Source: Ulota crispa (Eukaryota; Streptophyta; Bryopsida; Orthotrichales; Orthotrichaceae). From it: a stretch of 64,000 bases of DNA. Numbering within the stretch: the first letter of the stretch is position 1; each line of letters begins with the position of its first letter. The notes under the pieces were generated by a model that had not been told where the DNA came from, searched no databases, and saw only the letters and a list, made by a program, of their open reading frames with translations. Shown piece after piece: positions 63,003-64,000 of this stretch. The position numbers and the translations under genes are program-made. The DNA is taken from positions 2,604,001-2,668,000 of the forward strand of contig OY987247.1 of assembly GCA_963920765.1 (NCBI GenBank). Direction: 5' to 3'.

Positions 63003-63131
63003 TGGTTAGAATGACGTGTAAGTTGTTAGAATGATGTGAAATTTGTTAAACTGATGCGTCGACTAACGCAATGACGCATTGACTGACGTAGGACATTAAA
63101 GGGGGGAAGGACCAAGGCTCCATTATATAAG
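63003..63131 (+). promoter_or_regulatory. LTR-like promoter: TGACG cluster and TATA box
   Basis: Three TGACG motifs (63012, 63072, 63084) and three diverged 19-bp repeats of the GTTAGAATGA type precede TATATAAG (63124-63131) and a pyrimidine-rich stretch. TGACG clusters near a TATA box resemble as-1-type promoters of plant LTR retrotransposons. No second LTR or pol frame lies inside the window, so the identity is inference. Confidence 0.4.
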
Positions 63132-63581
63132 GAGCTTCCCTTCCCTTCTTTCCTTGGACCCATTGCACATGTGAGAGAGAGCAAGCCTCCCTTTGAAAGC
63201 TTGCATTTGAAATCAAAATTCTCTTTGTTTATTTCTTGCAATTTGGAGCGCTGGCAGTTGGATTGCCATGCTCATATGAAAGTGGAGACCGGGTCCCCTC
63301 CAGAGCAAGGTTAGGTCAATTAGGTTAGTCTTGCTACTTTGATCAATACATATAGCAAAGTTATTGTTATTTCTAAACCGAATTGTATAGGGTTGAATTT
63401 TTGGAGTCAAATAGGGGTTAGGAGGACCATAGTTACTCTAAACTAGTAGTCTAAGGTATAGGTCCAACGAATTTAGTCTCTTGGTTAGAAGCTAGTTTAG
63501 AGTGAGGGTTTGGACCCACGTTGAAGGCCCTAGAGTTTGAAGTTTGAAAAAGCGTTGAGTTGCTGGGCCCCTAGAGCATGC

Positions 63582-63640
63582 ACAACCTCTGGCGACCGGC
63601 GCAGTAGGTCGCAACCTCTATGCAACCGGCGCAACAGGTC
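63582..63640 (+). repeat. 29-30 bp direct repeat, two copies
   Basis: Two adjacent copies with core CAACCTCT(6 nt)ACCGGCGCA, followed by (G/A)(T/C)AGGTC, in a GC-rich segment. Confidence 0.6.
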
Positions 63641-63664
63641 ACGAGGAGTAAAAAATAGCGCTAG

Positions 63665-63738
63665 AGGGGGCAGTCAAATCCTTGACCTTGGCCCCGCAAG
63701 GCGAGCGCCTCAGCAAGCCGGTAGGGCTACAAGCCCAC
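63665..63738 (-). other. tRNA-like sequence 1 (possible SINE head)
   Basis: On the minus strand a 74-nt stretch reads GGGCTTGTAGCCCTACCGG ... GCGCTCGCCTTGC ... AAGGTCAAGGATTTGACTG, resembling tRNA A-box, anticodon and B-box regions in order. The acceptor stem and the T-loop are not intact, so it is not called as a tRNA gene. Confidence 0.35.
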
Positions 63739-63821
63739 GAGCCCAGCGGCCATGAAGAGGAAGAGGTGATCAGCCCAATTATCTAGCAGTCCTCCAACGT
63801 CGGCAGCAAAGGAGCCGAAGG

Positions 63822-63898
63822 CAGGATTTGAGCTTGCGACCTCGTGGTCCGCGCCTAAGAGGACAAGCGTAGCCGTGAGGCTGCAGCAGCTGGCCCCC
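63822..63898 (-). other. tRNA-like sequence 2 (possible SINE head)
   Basis: The minus strand has an A-box-like GCAGCCTCACGGCTACGC and a B-box-like GGTCGCAAGCTCAAATCC about 35 nt apart. The preceding CCGCTGGGCT phrase recurs about 250 bp away next to tRNA-like sequence 1, suggesting tandem units. Confidence 0.35.
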
Positions 63899-64000
63899 GA
63901 CCCAGTGACAAAGGAAAGTAATGTGCTGCTGTACTTGTACAATAGTTGACATTCTTGATCTTCCCAGCCGGCCCATTGAGCTGCAGCAGCAGCCCAGCGG

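Overview
The window looks like nuclear DNA of a land plant. It is AT-rich and gene-poor. The supported genes have spliceosomal introns, and their best matches are plant-type protein families: a plant UGPase split into about 20 short exons, and the USP-like domain found in a plant receptor-like cytoplasmic kinase group. I see no operons, bacterial genes, CRISPR arrays or rRNA. The species cannot be fixed from sequence alone. The divergence of the UGPase and the GC-rich exons in an AT-rich background make a non-flowering plant more likely, but that is inference.

Layout. 1-27.7 kb holds no convincing host gene and is densely packed with short DNA transposons (MITEs). The dominant group is flanked by TTAA and begins CCCCTAAAGG or CCCCTGAGCGCCC. 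Around and inside it lie a 290-320 bp family (called B here), pogo/Emigrant-like elements (TA target site), a Tourist/Harbinger-like element (TAA), hAT-like elements (8-bp target site), Mutator-like elements (9-bp target site) and a long perfect hairpin. 28.4-30.3 kb is a GC island with a two-exon gene for a USP-domain protein without a kinase domain. 32.3-32.5 kb (minus strand) is one coding-looking GC-rich exon of an unrecognised gene. 34.3-46.3 kb (minus strand) is a complete UDP-glucose pyrophosphorylase-like gene whose active-site motifs are partly replaced, with a duplicated exon in one intron and several transposons in other introns. A tandem-duplicated TATA-containing unit lies about 0.55 kb upstream of its start codon. 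50.9-51.9 kb has an orphan Gln/Asn/Ser-rich ORF. 52-61 kb is very AT-rich with two more large TTAA elements. 61.7-64 kb has a four-copy 100-bp tandem repeat, an LTR-like promoter segment with TGACG motifs and a TATA box, and tRNA-like sequence.

The genes form no recognisable pathway. The most notable items are (i) the UGPase paralogue, which keeps the fold, exon phases and near-normal length but has altered nucleotide- and sugar-binding motifs, (ii) the duplicated exon inside it, (iii) the TTAA-flanked, CCCC-terminated MITE superfamily with piggyBac-like termini, and (iv) a 219-nt fold-back with a 46-bp perfectly paired stem.
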